NCBI RefSeq assembly: GCF_000365025.1
Contig: NZ_KB823011.1
Span: 764,621 to 828,620, forward strand
From: Robiginitomaculum antarcticum DSM 21748
Lineage (GTDB): Bacteria > Pseudomonadota > Alphaproteobacteria > Caulobacterales > Maricaulaceae
DNA: 64,000 nt
Reading direction: 5' to 3'
Part shown: positions 37,578 through 46,834 of the stretch, in pieces
How the letters are laid out: every line of letters starts with the position of its first letter
Numbering within the stretch: position 1 is the stretch's first letter
The notes under the pieces: generated by a model
The model's database searches: none
What the model saw: the letters and a program-made list of their open reading frames with translations, nothing else
Told to the model about the DNA's origin: nothing
Made by a program: the position numbers and the translations under genes

Positions 37578-38501
37578 CTACGCAAAGTCTTGCCAGTACT
37601 CCAGCAGCGCCGTCCCACTGTCAAATTTTGGCCATAACGGCGTTTGGTTACGAAACCATGTCATTTGGCGCTTGGCAAAGCGGCGCGTTTGCTGCTTTGC
37701 CATCTCAATTTCGGACAGTACCGCCATTTCGTCAGCAGCGTTTTCTGCGCGAATGAGCTCAGGCACGCCGATCGCCTTCATAACTGGCAATAATGTAGAC
37801 AGCCCCCTCTCTTGTAACTTGCTAACCTCAGTCAGCCCGCCATTTTCTGCCATTGCTTCGAACCGACCGTTAATACGCGCATATAATGCGGCCCGGTCAG
37901 GCATCAGGACGGCCCCTGTCCAGCTTTCTGCGGCAATCGCCGGAACTGTTTGCGCTTGCCATGTTGAAAGCGCTTTGCCTGTGCCGAGCGAAACGCTCAC
38001 GATACGCTGCAATCGCTGCGGGTCATCGCCGAGGACTTTCCCGGCAGCAATGTAATCGAGATGCTCGGCTTGGTCGCGCAACGCGGATATCCCTTCATCT
38101 CGCAATATCGCTTCCGCCTGCTCACGCGCCTCATTCCCGGCATCGGGAATGACCGCGAGGCCCTCTGTCAGAGCTTTGAAATACAGACCCGTGCCACCAA
38201 CAAATATCGGGTGTAGCCCGCGCGCGCTAATCTGTTTCGCGATAAGAACCGCTTCGGATAGCCACGCACCGACATTATAACGCTGCGCACCATCAATATG
38301 ACCGAACAAATGATGGGGCACACCGTCCATTTCAGAACTCTCAGGACGCGCACTGATGATATGCAGGTCACGATAGACCTGCATCGAGTCGGCATTGATA
38401 ATCTCTCCGCCCACAGTTTTGGCAAGCTTCACTGCAACAGCGCTCTTGCCGCTGGCCGTCGGGCCTGCAATACAAAATACTGTTTTCTCAAGAGTGATCA
38501 T
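37578..38501 (-). CDS. miaA: tRNA dimethylallyltransferase MiaA
   Basis: 307-aa enzyme that prenylates A37 of tRNAs reading UNN codons, including tRNA-Leu(UAA) at 47.4 kb. The P-loop is AGPTASGKS (12-20); INADSMQVYRDLHIISARP and DGVPHHLFGHID are the signature substrate-binding loops, and FVGGTGLYFKALTEGL and TRRFAKRQMTWFRNQ are conserved. The ATG at 38501 has no visible Shine-Dalgarno; the start of divergent serB is only 15 bp away, so the miaA promoter must lie inside serB or transcription begins at or near the start codon. Confidence 0.95.
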   Translation of the reverse strand: MITLEKTVFCIAGPTASGKSAVAVKLAKTVGGEIINADSMQVYRDLHIISARPESSEMDGVPHHLFGHIDGAQRYNVGAWLSEAVLIAKQISARGLHPIFVGGTGLYFKALTEGLAVIPDAGNEAREQAEAILRDEGISALRDQAEHLDYIAAGKVLGDDPQRLQRIVSVSLGTGKALSTWQAQTVPAIAAESWTGAVLMPDRAALYARINGRFEAMAENGGLTEVSKLQERGLSTLLPVMKAIGVPELIRAENAADEMAVLSEIEMAKQQTRRFAKRQMTWFRNQTPLWPKFDSGTALLEYWQDFA

Positions 38502-38516
38502 GGGCAGGGTTTAGCG

Positions 38517-39428
38517 GTGAGTAAGGTAAAAAGCTATATAGTCTGCGGGGTTCTCCCGGCTGCCGATGAGCAGACGTTTTTCGAACTTGAGGCGCTCACT
38601 TTGAAACGCGCAAGCCGTGTATCCCCATATAAAGTATTGTCCGAAGCCAAGGCGTTTGAAGCCCACATTGAAACTATGATGTCCGGAAAGGCCTATCAAA
38701 CGGCAATTATTGAAGACCTCGCCGCATTAGGAATAAAGGCCGATGTGGCCGTCATGAGCGCAACAGATTCACGTAATAAGGCGCTGTTGATTTGCGATAT
38801 GGACAGCACGCTGATCGGGCAGGAATGCATTGATGAACTGGCTGATTTCGCTGGGGCTGGTGAATATGTGGCTGGCATCACAGAACGCGCCATGCGCGGT
38901 GAACTGGATTTTGACGCAGCACTGACGGAGCGCGTAGGACTCTTAAAAGGATTGCCGCTATCGACGCTGCAAACCTGCTTCGATCAGCGCATTACAATGA
39001 ATAAGGGCGCACGTATCCTAGCCCGAACAATGGCGGCTAATGGCGCAAAGACCGTCATTGTGTCAGGCGGATTCACCTTCTTTTCACAGCGCGTCGCAAA
39101 CGCTGCGGGCTTTGATCACAACCAAGCCAATATATTATTGGATGATGGCGCGGTTTTGACGGGCAAAGTGAAAATACCGATTTTGGGACGTGAAGCCAAA
39201 AAAGCTTCACTGGAAACATATAGCGCCGATATTGGCGGTCCAGCTGCAGCGCTCGCCATAGGTGACGGCGCTAATGATTTGGCGATGATTACGACGGCGG
39301 GATTGGGGATTGCCTATCGCGCAAAACCAGCCGTCGCGGCCGCCGCGCACTGCGCGATTAATCACACCGACCTGACAACAGCTCTATATTTTCAGGGCTA
39401 TAATGACTCAGAGTTTATAGCGGATTAG
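38517..39428 (+). CDS. serB: Phosphoserine phosphatase SerB
   Basis: 303-aa HAD-superfamily enzyme for the last step of serine synthesis. The nucleophile is D94 in DMDSTLI (94-100); motif II is in VIVSGGFTFF, and motif III/IV is GDGANDLAMI. The N-terminal 80 residues form the ACT-like regulatory half (KVKSYIVCGVLPAADEQTFFEL). The start is a GTG at 38517 with CAGGG about 9 nt upstream; the frame is open further left but that stretch is antisense to miaA. It interlocks with degP by TTAG. cysE, the next user of serine, lies at 46 kb. Confidence 0.93.
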   Translation: MSKVKSYIVCGVLPAADEQTFFELEALTLKRASRVSPYKVLSEAKAFEAHIETMMSGKAYQTAIIEDLAALGIKADVAVMSATDSRNKALLICDMDSTLIGQECIDELADFAGAGEYVAGITERAMRGELDFDAALTERVGLLKGLPLSTLQTCFDQRITMNKGARILARTMAANGAKTVIVSGGFTFFSQRVANAAGFDHNQANILLDDGAVLTGKVKIPILGREAKKASLETYSADIGGPAAALAIGDGANDLAMITTAGLGIAYRAKPAVAAAAHCAINHTDLTTALYFQGYNDSEFIAD

Positions 39429-40843
39429 CTACTGTCGCGAACCGAATAAATAACTGGATAACCGCCGCGATTAACTAAAATCATGATCGGCAAACCCTCT
39501 TTCGACGCCGCATCTACCTTTGACTTGAAGTCCTCAACATTCTTTACGTCTTTATACTCAATTTGCGATATTACATCGCCGACACGAAGTTTCCCGGATG
39601 CAGCTGAGCGGCTTTTAATATGGGTGATCAGCACACCGTTCACGTCACCCGGAATGCGGTATTTGCGGCGCAGTGCAGGCGTAAGAGACTCGGCGGCAAC
39701 ACCCATAGCCACGACTTTAGCCGCTTGCACTTCACCGTCCTGTATCTCGGCTGGGTCTTCTTTCAGGCGCGTGATCGTGACATTTGCCGTATCAACGCGT
39801 TTGCCTTTGCGAAGATAGCGCACCTTCACAGCACTGTCGATTTTAGTGTCTGCGACTTTGAGAAAAATATCTGAAGATTTTTCAAGTTCCACACCATTAT
39901 AGGACAGAATAATATCTCCCACCTGCAGTCCCGCCTTATCGGCAGGGCCGTCTTTTTCAACCTTTTTAATGAGCGCGCCTTTGGCATCATTCAATTTGTA
40001 ACTGGCGGCAATGTCTGCCGTCACAGGCTGCACATTGGCGCCCAGATAACCGCGCCGGGTCTCGCCATAGTTTTCGAGCTGGCTAGAGACCTGCGATACT
40101 ATATTAATGGGAGTGGTAAATGACAGGCCGATAGACCCGCCTGTCGGCGAAATAATCGCCGTATTCATACCGACGACTTTGCCATCCATATTAAATAATG
40201 GCCCGCCGGAATTACCTTTGTTAATCGCCACATCGCTTTGAATAAAATCATCAAATGCATTATTACCGAGATTGCGGTTACGGGCGGATACAATGCCGAC
40301 CGTAACCGTACCCGCATACCCAAAAGGGTTGCCGATCGCCATGACCCATTCACCGACTTTGACATCATCGCTATTGGCGATTTCGACAAAGGGGAGATCG
40401 CGCCCGGCCTCGATTTTAAGGACAGCAACATCGGTTTTTGGGTCACGGCCAATCAGCTTTGCAGTATAGGTTTCGCCGTCAGGAAAGGTCACTTCAATCA
40501 CGTCAGCGTCTACAATAACGTGGTTATTGGTCAGAATCGTACCGTTCTTATTAACGACAAAACCGGAGCCTAGCGAAGAGGCGATGCGGCCTTCGCCATT
40601 CCCGAAGAAATCATTGAACCGTTCCAGCGGTGACCCATTTGGAAAATCAGGCATTTCGACATTCGGCTCGATATTTTGTGATGTCGAGATATTGACCACT
40701 GCGGGCGATAATCGCTCAGCCAGATCGACAAAATCGACGGGGCGGGAGACCTGCGCAGAAGCAAGGGGCGCAAAAACATATTGCGCCGCAAATGATGATG
40801 TCAGCAGAGCTGAACCGAGCAGAGCGGCGCGCATAACTGTCAT
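39425..40843 (-). CDS. degP: Periplasmic serine endoprotease DegP/HtrA (Do family)
   Basis: 472-aa periplasmic protease-chaperone. A signal peptide ends near residue 30 (APLASAQ). The trypsin-like domain has the triad H108 (TNNHVI), D138 (KTDVAV) and S212 (GNSGGP), followed by two PDZ domains (about 255-350 and 370-465). It degrades misfolded envelope proteins. AAGGA precedes the ATG. It follows hflC by 98 bp on the same strand, the common alphaproteobacterial order hflK-hflC-degP, and is tail-to-tail with serB. Confidence 0.95.
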   Translation of the reverse strand: MTVMRAALLGSALLTSSFAAQYVFAPLASAQVSRPVDFVDLAERLSPAVVNISTSQNIEPNVEMPDFPNGSPLERFNDFFGNGEGRIASSLGSGFVVNKNGTILTNNHVIVDADVIEVTFPDGETYTAKLIGRDPKTDVAVLKIEAGRDLPFVEIANSDDVKVGEWVMAIGNPFGYAGTVTVGIVSARNRNLGNNAFDDFIQSDVAINKGNSGGPLFNMDGKVVGMNTAIISPTGGSIGLSFTTPINIVSQVSSQLENYGETRRGYLGANVQPVTADIAASYKLNDAKGALIKKVEKDGPADKAGLQVGDIILSYNGVELEKSSDIFLKVADTKIDSAVKVRYLRKGKRVDTANVTITRLKEDPAEIQDGEVQAAKVVAMGVAAESLTPALRRKYRIPGDVNGVLITHIKSRSAASGKLRVGDVISQIEYKDVKNVEDFKSKVDAASKEGLPIMILVNRGGYPVIYSVRDSS

Positions 40844-40941
40844 AGTCGTATCCTTTACATAATTACGTCCAGCCTGCCAAATTGGCCGCCGGACGCAACT
40901 TAATTTTTCGTGAGGCGCAAATATGCGCCCCGGCGCGATGT

Positions 40942-41850
40942 CTAGCGCTTGCGTCCGCTCTGGCTACCGAGGTAGGACAGATATTCATCGCTATCCGGCG
41001 ACAGAATATATTGCGTCTCATTCCCGGCCAGACCTTCACGGTAAGCTTCCATTGAGCGGTAAAATTGATAAAACTCAGCATCCTGACTATGAACTTCGGC
41101 GTATATACGCGTCCGTTCAGCATCGCCCTCACCTTTTGTGCGCTCGGCTTCTTCACGCGCTTCAGCGAGGATAACTTGCGCCCGACGTTTCGCATCGTTT
41201 TCAATCCGCGCCGCGTCTTCTTTACCTTTTTCGCGAAGATCGGTTGCAACTTCGAAACGGTCAGCCCGCATCCGGCCAAAAACTGACTCAGCAACTTCAT
41301 CCGGATAGTCAGCGCGTTTAATACGCACATCAATAACCTCTATGCCGTAATTGGCACCGCTGGCCGCCGCATTAGCCGCGTTCTGAATGTCCTGCATTAA
41401 CTCGGCACGTTTACCGGCGATAATGGTTGGTGTATCTACCTTACCGAGACTGTCACGCAGGCTGGCTTCGACAATAGGTTTGAAACTGGTTTTCAAACGC
41501 GCTTCGGTTTTAAAGCGCTGATAATATTGTACAGGATCAGTAATACGGTAGCGCACAAAGGCGTCGACGAGGAGAGGGTTGGAGTTCACATCACGAATGC
41601 GGACCGGATCGAAATCCAATTCCAGATTGCGGCGGTCCAAAATGACGACCTGTTCCCAGGGCCACTTATATTTCAGTCCGGCGTCAGAGCCTTTGGCATT
41701 GCCGTCCCACGGATTGACCACGCGTTTATATTCACCAAATTGGAGAATAAGCGCCTGCTCCATTTCTTTAACGGTATAGACGGATAACATCAGGCCGATG
41801 CCAACGATTACGGCCATAATTATGGCCAAGAAAGAACGCTTCATCATCAT
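40942..41850 (-). CDS. hflC: FtsH protease modulator HflC
   Basis: 302-aa inner-membrane protein of the SPFH/prohibitin family. One N-terminal TM helix (AIIMAVIVGIGLMLSVYTV, about 8-26) is followed by the SPFH domain (EQALILQFGEYKRVVNPW start) and a long coiled coil rich in Arg, Glu and Ala. With HflK it forms a cage around FtsH and limits its access to membrane substrates. Three adjacent ATGs (MMMKRS) leave the start uncertain by two codons. Its start is 3 bp after the hflK stop. Confidence 0.95.
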   Translation of the reverse strand: MMMKRSFLAIIMAVIVGIGLMLSVYTVKEMEQALILQFGEYKRVVNPWDGNAKGSDAGLKYKWPWEQVVILDRRNLELDFDPVRIRDVNSNPLLVDAFVRYRITDPVQYYQRFKTEARLKTSFKPIVEASLRDSLGKVDTPTIIAGKRAELMQDIQNAANAAASGANYGIEVIDVRIKRADYPDEVAESVFGRMRADRFEVATDLREKGKEDAARIENDAKRRAQVILAEAREEAERTKGEGDAERTRIYAEVHSQDAEFYQFYRSMEAYREGLAGNETQYILSPDSDEYLSYLGSQSGRKR

Positions 41851-41853
41851 CCC

Positions 41854-42993
41854 CTAATTGTTAGTTTTCTTGATTTGATCCAGCGGCAGATACGGCACGA
41901 CGCCACTGCCGGCATTGCCATCAATAATAATTTTAGGCTTACCTTTGTAAACCTCTTCCATCGTCTCAAGATAGATACGCTGGCGGGTCACGCGAGGGGC
42001 GCGCCTGTATTCTTGATAGACAGAATCAAAGCGCGCGGCATTACCCTTGGCATCGGCGATGACGGCTTCTTTGTAACCGCGCGCCTCTTGAATAAGTTGA
42101 TCGCCTTGGGCTTTGGATTGGGGAATCACCGTATTTTCGACCGCTTTGGCTTTGAGGATAGATTGTTCGGCATCCTGCTTGGCATCAACAACGTCCAGAA
42201 AGGCCTGCTCAACGGCGCGGGGTTCCTGCGCCTCTTTAAGTTCGACTTGCGAGACGATAACGCCCGCCTGATAATCATCGAGCATTTCCTGCATCAAAAC
42301 CTGAACACGCTGCGCAACAATATCACGGCCTGACGTACTGAGATCCTCAAGTGTTGTTTTGCCGACAACTTCACGCATTGCGCTTTCGGCCACATCCTGA
42401 ACGGCGCTCGGGACGTCGGCAACGTTAAACACATAATCCGCAGAATCTCCGACGCGCCAGCGCACGGAATATGCTACACGGGCAATTTTCTCATCCCCGG
42501 TCAGCATTAAATTTTCTGACGACGTGCCGATATCCACAGAGCGTTCACGCTCTACATCGACGAGTTCTTTAATCTCTAAGGGGGTCGGCATTTTCACATG
42601 AAGGCCCGGCGCCGTTGTACGGCTATATTGGCCAAAACGCAAAATAACGGCCTCTTCACCAACATCGACTTTATAAACGGATGTGACCACAAGGAAAAAG
42701 CCCAGCGCGCCAAGAACAAGAAGTGGAAGCGGAATGCCTTTACCTGATTTCGCGCCGCCCGGACCGTTAGGGCCGCCTTTGCGACCCCCGCCGAACCGGG
42801 ATTTAAGCTGCTCGACAGCTTTTTCAAAATCCTGCGGGCCTGGATTTGCGCGCGGTTTGACCGGACGCACGGGTCGAGGACCGCCATTACCGTTGCCCCA
42901 CGGGCCGCCGGGTTTCTTACCGCCGCCATTACCGCCTGATCCGCTTCCCCATGGGGACCCATTATTCAGATCGCCTTCAATCTTATCGTTCAT
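41854..42993 (-). CDS. hflK: FtsH protease modulator HflK
   Basis: 379-aa partner of HflC. The first 86 residues are Gly/Pro/Asn-rich and disordered, then one TM helix (about 87-107, PLPLLVLGALGFFLVVTSVY), an SPFH domain (DVGEEAVILRFGQYSRTTAPGL) and a coiled coil. The N-terminal glycine-rich cytoplasmic tail is characteristic of HflK. Gene order folA, hflK, hflC, degP on one strand with gaps of 51, 3 and 98 bp suggests at least an hflKC operon. Confidence 0.95.
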   Translation of the reverse strand: MNDKIEGDLNNGSPWGSGSGGNGGGKKPGGPWGNGNGGPRPVRPVKPRANPGPQDFEKAVEQLKSRFGGGRKGGPNGPGGAKSGKGIPLPLLVLGALGFFLVVTSVYKVDVGEEAVILRFGQYSRTTAPGLHVKMPTPLEIKELVDVERERSVDIGTSSENLMLTGDEKIARVAYSVRWRVGDSADYVFNVADVPSAVQDVAESAMREVVGKTTLEDLSTSGRDIVAQRVQVLMQEMLDDYQAGVIVSQVELKEAQEPRAVEQAFLDVVDAKQDAEQSILKAKAVENTVIPQSKAQGDQLIQEARGYKEAVIADAKGNAARFDSVYQEYRRAPRVTRQRIYLETMEEVYKGKPKIIIDGNAGSGVVPYLPLDQIKKTNN

Positions 42994-43044
42994 GTTGTCT
43001 CCGCTAATATGTTATTGTCTATGTGGGCAGCGCCACGCCCATTA

Positions 43045-43566
43045 TCAAGATGTTTCACGCTCATATTGCAGGAAACGGTAGCGATAGTCGTCATCCTCAC
43101 CCTGCATCCAGTCTGTGTGTTGAGACAGTCTCCACTGCGCTTCGTTGACAGCCGGAAAATGAGCGTCGCCCTCAATCATTATATCGACCTCTGTAATATA
43201 CATGCGGTCGCAATATTTCATCAATTTCGCATACAGTTGCGCGCCGCCAATGAGCATAACTTCGTCCGCGCCGCTACTGCCTGCGAGTTCATAACCGCGC
43301 CCGATGGCATCGTGAATGAGGCTAAAGGTCTCGGCCTTTTTCGCAACGTAATCACTGTCCCGGCTAACGACCAGATTGGGACGCCCGGGGAGTGGAAAAG
43401 GCAGGCTCTCCCATGTTTTGCGGCCCATTATCACCGGCTTGCCTAATGTGACGCGTTTAAACATCTTCAGGTCGCCGGACAGACGCCACGGTAAGTCACC
43501 ATCGAGGCCAATAACGCCGTTACGCGACTTGGCCACAATTAGCGAAAATTTCGGGTCTGTGCTCAT
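43045..43566 (-). CDS. folA: Dihydrofolate reductase
   Basis: 173-aa NADPH-dependent enzyme regenerating tetrahydrofolate. Conserved elements are LIVAKSRNGVIGLDGDLPWRL (N-terminal substrate loop, ending in the Pro-Trp pair), GKPVIMGRKTWESLPFPLPGRPN and EVMLIGGAQLYAKLM, with the cofactor-binding Gly pair. It lies just upstream of hflK. thyA, a frequent neighbour of folA, is not in the window. It is divergent from the VUT transporter with 56 bp between starts. Confidence 0.95.
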   Translation of the reverse strand: MSTDPKFSLIVAKSRNGVIGLDGDLPWRLSGDLKMFKRVTLGKPVIMGRKTWESLPFPLPGRPNLVVSRDSDYVAKKAETFSLIHDAIGRGYELAGSSGADEVMLIGGAQLYAKLMKYCDRMYITEVDIMIEGDAHFPAVNEAQWRLSQHTDWMQGEDDDYRYRFLQYERETS

Positions 43567-43622
43567 AACTCTCTACTCATTAACGGGGGTTACACAATAC
43601 AGCCACCGGAGTATAGAGCGGC

Positions 43623-44180
43623 ATGTCGACCTATTCCGAACCTGCAGAGATTTCTGAAAGCCGTGAAAAGCCGATATGGGCCATTCCGTTTACGCTAGTC
43701 TATGTGCTGCTGATTCCATTTATCAATTGGAGTTTTACATGGGCGCCGATGTGGGAGTTGCTGCCGGGCTGGGCCTTTAATCCAGTTACCATCGTTACGG
43801 GTCTTGTTCTTGTTGTGCGCGATTTCGCGCAGCGTGAAATCGGCCACAACGTCCTGATCGCTATGGCCATTGCCTTGATGCTGACCGCGGTTTTCGCGGG
43901 CAAAGAACTGGCGCTGGCCAGCGGCGCAGCGTTTGCTATTTCCGAGATCATAGACTGGGCGATGTTCACATTCACGAAATACAAGCTCTCAACCCGCGTG
44001 CTGGTGTCCTCCGCCCTCGCAGCGCCGCTCGACACAACTATATTTCTCTATGGCGCGGAAATGATTCGTGACAATCAACTCACCGTGCCTAATGTCACGA
44101 TATCGATTGCAGGCAAAATGCTCGGCGCATTTGTGATATGGTGGATTGTCCGGCGCACAATCGACAAAAGTAAGGCTTAG
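43623..44180 (+). CDS. VUT-family (YhhQ-like) putative queuosine-precursor transporter
   Basis: 185-aa membrane protein with about five to six TM helices. The VLVVRDFAQREIGHNVL motif and SGAAFAISEIIDWAMFTF are characteristic of the VUT/DUF165 family; E. coli YhhQ imports preQ0 and preQ1. queF, which reduces preQ0 to preQ1, lies 3 kb downstream, consistent with a role in queuosine supply, but no queC/D/E is seen here. It is followed 4 bp later by the TRIC-type gene and then yjdM, forming a three-gene unit. Confidence 0.75.
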   Translation: MSTYSEPAEISESREKPIWAIPFTLVYVLLIPFINWSFTWAPMWELLPGWAFNPVTIVTGLVLVVRDFAQREIGHNVLIAMAIALMLTAVFAGKELALASGAAFAISEIIDWAMFTFTKYKLSTRVLVSSALAAPLDTTIFLYGAEMIRDNQLTVPNVTISIAGKMLGAFVIWWIVRRTIDKSKA

Positions 44181-44184
44181 ACAT

Positions 44185-44874
44185 ATGGAAAATGCCGTCA
44201 TAATGCCCCTGTCTTTCGCAATACTTGCCTATATCGGGACAGCCGTTTTTGCGCTGAGCGGGTCCTTGATGGGACTAAACAAGCGCATGGATATTATCGG
44301 CGTCGCCTTTGTCGCGACGCTAACCGGAATTGGCGGCGGCACGATTCGCGACCTCCTCATCGGGCGAACGCCTGTGACTTGGGTGACAACGCCGAACGAT
44401 ATTTTCATCTGTTTCGCCGTCGCGGCTTTGGCCTGTATCTTCTACCGCGTCTTTATGGGACGCACGATGAAATGGCTGATTTATGCTGACGCCATCGGTA
44501 TGGCGCTGTTTTCCGTACTTGGAACAGCCATCGCGCTGCGCACAGGCTCGCATCCCATAATCGCGATTCTGTTCGGCGCGATGAGCGCCACCTTTGGCGG
44601 CATAGTGCGTGACGTGATCTGCTCAGAGCGCCCAATTTTGTTTTCTAAAGAAATTTACATCAGCGCCGCGCTCCTAGGCGGAGCATTATTTGTCGCCCTG
44701 CCCGACACTTTAGGGTTCGAGATCCGCGCCGCCATAGCGATGAGCGCGGCGGCCGCCTTGCGCATTGCGGCACTCTTGTTTAGCTGGTCATTGGATTTTC
44801 CAAATTATCGCCATGCCGAGCGCAAAAGCGACGCGGAATATATTATGGAAGAGATGGACAAAGATAATGAGTGA
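44185..44874 (+). CDS. Trimeric intracellular cation (TRIC) channel family protein
   Basis: 229-aa membrane protein with about seven TM helices arranged as two homologous halves. The duplicated signatures [13 protein letters not shown] and [15 protein letters not shown] are typical of bacterial TRIC/UPF0126 proteins, which form trimeric monovalent-cation channels. The ATG at 44185 follows the VUT stop by 4 nt; an upstream TTG in the same frame lies inside the VUT gene. The stop overlaps the yjdM start by 8 nt. Confidence 0.9.
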   Translation: MENAVIMPLSFAILAYIGTAVFALSGSLMGLNKRMDIIGVAFVATLTGIGGGTIRDLLIGRTPVTWVTTPNDIFICFAVAALACIFYRVFMGRTMKWLIYADAIGMALFSVLGTAIALRTGSHPIIAILFGAMSATFGGIVRDVICSERPILFSKEIYISAALLGGALFVALPDTLGFEIRAAIAMSAAAALRIAALLFSWSLDFPNYRHAERKSDAEYIMEEMDKDNE

Positions 44875-45205
44875 ACTACTTCCAAAATGCCCAAAGTGCG
44901 AAGCCGAATTCACTTATCAAGATGGCGCGCTACTGATCTGTCCCATGTGCACACATGAGTGGAACCCCGATAACGCCGTAAGCGGCGAAAAAGTCTACCG
45001 CGACGTCAACGGCAATGACCTGGCCGAGGGCGATATGGTAACCTTAATTAAAGATCTAAAAGTGCGCGGCACGTCCAAAACCGTAAAAGTCGGGACAAAG
45101 GTCAAAATCGGGCGGCTTGTCGACGAAGATCACGATATTGACTGTAAAATTGACGGCTTTGGCGCGATGAAACTCAAAACTGAATTTGTGAAGAAGTCAG
45201 GTTAG
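44867..45205 (+). CDS. yjdM: YjdM/PhnA-family zinc-ribbon protein
   Basis: 112-aa small protein. An N-terminal zinc ribbon has cysteine pairs CPKC (about 8-11) and CPMC (about 27-30). The C-terminal beta domain contains the conserved [20 protein letters not shown] and [13 protein letters not shown]. The family, once called PhnA, is not the phosphonoacetate hydrolase; its role is uncertain. The start is fixed by the overlap ATGAGTGA with the TRIC-like gene. It is convergent with the gamma-carbonic anhydrase gene, 12 bp between stops. Confidence 0.9.
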   Translation: MSELLPKCPKCEAEFTYQDGALLICPMCTHEWNPDNAVSGEKVYRDVNGNDLAEGDMVTLIKDLKVRGTSKTVKVGTKVKIGRLVDEDHDIDCKIDGFGAMKLKTEFVKKSG

Positions 45206-45217
45206 AGTTAGGGTTTA

Positions 45218-45745
45218 TTACAACGCCCGTAGCTCGTTCCGATAGCGTTTGGCGTTGGCCACATATATCTGTGCGCTCATCTTTAGCATGGCGATTTGCG
45301 CCTCGGTGAGCTGTTTGACCACCTTGCCCGGGCTGCCCATGACCATGGAGCCTTCGGGGATATCTTTACCTTCGGTAATCAGCGAATGGGCGCCGATCAG
45401 GCAGTTTTTACCGATGCGGGTTCTGTTTAAAATTGTGCTGCCAATCCCGATCAGGCTGTTATCGCCGATTATGCAGCCATGCAGCATAACGCGGTGACCG
45501 ATTGTGACATCAGAGCCAATGGTCAGCGGACATCCCGGATCAGTATGCAGCACGGAATTATCCTGCACATTACTGCGCTCGCCGACCGTAATCAGGTCAT
45601 TATCGCCGCGCAATACTGCGCCAAACCAGACAGAGCTATGCGCCATTAATTTGACATTACCCATTACATGCGCACCGGGCGCGATATAATGCGAGCCGTC
45701 TTCGGGAAGTTGCGGGCTAATGTCACCAAGGGCGTAAAGGCTCAT
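45218..45745 (-). CDS. Gamma-carbonic anhydrase-like hexapeptide protein (YrdA/PaaY type)
   Basis: 175-aa left-handed beta-helix protein built of hexapeptide repeats. Zinc ligands expected in gamma-class carbonic anhydrases are in place: H67 (DNSVLH), H84 and H89 (GHRVMLH). The family ranges from active carbonic anhydrases to CaiE/PaaY-like thioesterases, so catalysis is likely but not certain. It is the last gene of the coupled cysE-DUF3126-gammaCA operon, overlapping DUF3126 by one base. Confidence 0.9.
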   Translation of the reverse strand: MSLYALGDISPQLPEDGSHYIAPGAHVMGNVKLMAHSSVWFGAVLRGDNDLITVGERSNVQDNSVLHTDPGCPLTIGSDVTIGHRVMLHGCIIGDNSLIGIGSTILNRTRIGKNCLIGAHSLITEGKDIPEGSMVMGSPGKVVKQLTEAQIAMLKMSAQIYVANAKRYRNELRAL

Positions 45746-45957
45746 TAGTCAGTCAGATCCTGCTGCAAAATAGAGATATTCAGATCATATGAGATATCGT
45801 CGGCGTCTTCGTCATCAATATAAAGCAGGCCTAGAATTTCATCATTGAGATAAACCTCGACGCTGTCGGCGACTTTGCGCGCGCGCAGGTCAAATCCGTC
45901 AATGCCGAAACGTTTCTGCAGATAGGCTTTAACGGTAGAAATCTGTGTGGGAGTCAT
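45745..45957 (-). CDS. DUF3126 family protein
   Basis: 70-aa acidic cytoplasmic protein. It contains the conserved [17 protein letters not shown] start and the [20 protein letters not shown] centre of DUF3126, a family restricted to alphaproteobacteria as far as I know. No function is known. It overlaps the cysE stop by 4 nt (ATGA) and the gamma-carbonic anhydrase start by 1 nt, so the three genes are translationally coupled. Confidence 0.92.
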   Translation of the reverse strand: MTPTQISTVKAYLQKRFGIDGFDLRARKVADSVEVYLNDEILGLLYIDDEDADDISYDLNISILQQDLTD

Positions 45958-46781
45958 GTGTCATCCTTAAGTATATTTTGATTCATATTTTGCGCAGGGT
46001 TTTTACACGGCCCGCCGATCGGTTTGGCGGGCACGCCCGCAACGGTGCAATGAGAGGATACAGCGCTAAGCACAACAGATCCGGCTGCAATTCGGGCGTG
46101 ATCACCGATGGTGATATTGCCAAGTATTTTCGCGCCTGCGCCGATAAGAACGCCCTCGCCCACTTTGGGGTGGCGGTCTTGGTGCTCTTTGCCCGTTCCG
46201 CCCAAGGTCACGCCGTGCAAAAGCGAACAGCCATCTCCGACAACAGCCGTTTCGCCAATCACGATGCCGGTAGCATGATCAAGCATAATACCGTGGCCAA
46301 TTTTCGCTGCCGGATGGATATCAACGCCAAACAGCTCTGAACAGCGGCTCTGCAGATGATAGGCAAACATATCGCGGCCCTGCGTAAACAAATAATGCGT
46401 AATCCGGTATGTCTGCAGCGCCAAAAAGCCTTTGAAATACAAAAAGACTTGCAGGCATGATGTGGCCGCAGGGTCACGCTGGCGCACGGCTAAAAGGTCG
46501 GCAGAGGCTGATTTAATCATAGACGGGTCGGCATTGTAAGCGTCCGCAATCGTCTCGCGAATATGAATAGCTTTAAACTCTGCATTGGCCAGTTTTTCAG
46601 CCAGATGGTTGGCCAGCGCGGATTGAAACGATTTTTGCCCCAATATCAAATCATGCAGCATGGACGCCATGGCGCGCTCCTGCACGGCTGTGCGCGCGGC
46701 TTCCTCATTGAGCTGCGTCCAGGTGCAAGGCTTTGACATCGCCATTTGTTCGGGCGTGTTGACCACGGTCATTTTCGTCAT
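45954..46781 (-). CDS. cysE: Serine O-acetyltransferase
   Basis: 275-aa enzyme that acetylates serine with acetyl-CoA, the committed step of cysteine synthesis. The N-terminal helical domain (about 15-150) is followed by the hexapeptide-repeat catalytic domain with DIHPAAKIGHGIMLDHATG and GDGCSLLHGVTLGGTG, holding the catalytic His and acetyl-CoA site. A strong GGAGG precedes the ATG. In many bacteria the C-terminus binds CysK; the tail here (LKDDT) lacks the usual terminal Ile. It heads the cysE-DUF3126-gammaCA operon. Confidence 0.95.
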   Translation of the reverse strand: MTKMTVVNTPEQMAMSKPCTWTQLNEEAARTAVQERAMASMLHDLILGQKSFQSALANHLAEKLANAEFKAIHIRETIADAYNADPSMIKSASADLLAVRQRDPAATSCLQVFLYFKGFLALQTYRITHYLFTQGRDMFAYHLQSRCSELFGVDIHPAAKIGHGIMLDHATGIVIGETAVVGDGCSLLHGVTLGGTGKEHQDRHPKVGEGVLIGAGAKILGNITIGDHARIAAGSVVLSAVSSHCTVAGVPAKPIGGPCKNPAQNMNQNILKDDT

Positions 46782-46834
46782 TTCGGCCTCCGTCTTTAGG
46801 GCGCACAGAATAATACGCCTACGCGCTTAGAGGA

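Noticed and set aside
38298-38516. 73-codon upstream extension of serB
   Set aside because: It is antisense to the conserved N-terminal part of miaA and has no SerB-like sequence; the GTG at 38517 gives a normal length.
40914-40929. GGCGCA/TGCGCC hairpin between hflC and degP
   Set aside because: No T run follows on the minus strand, so it does not qualify as a terminator for hflC.
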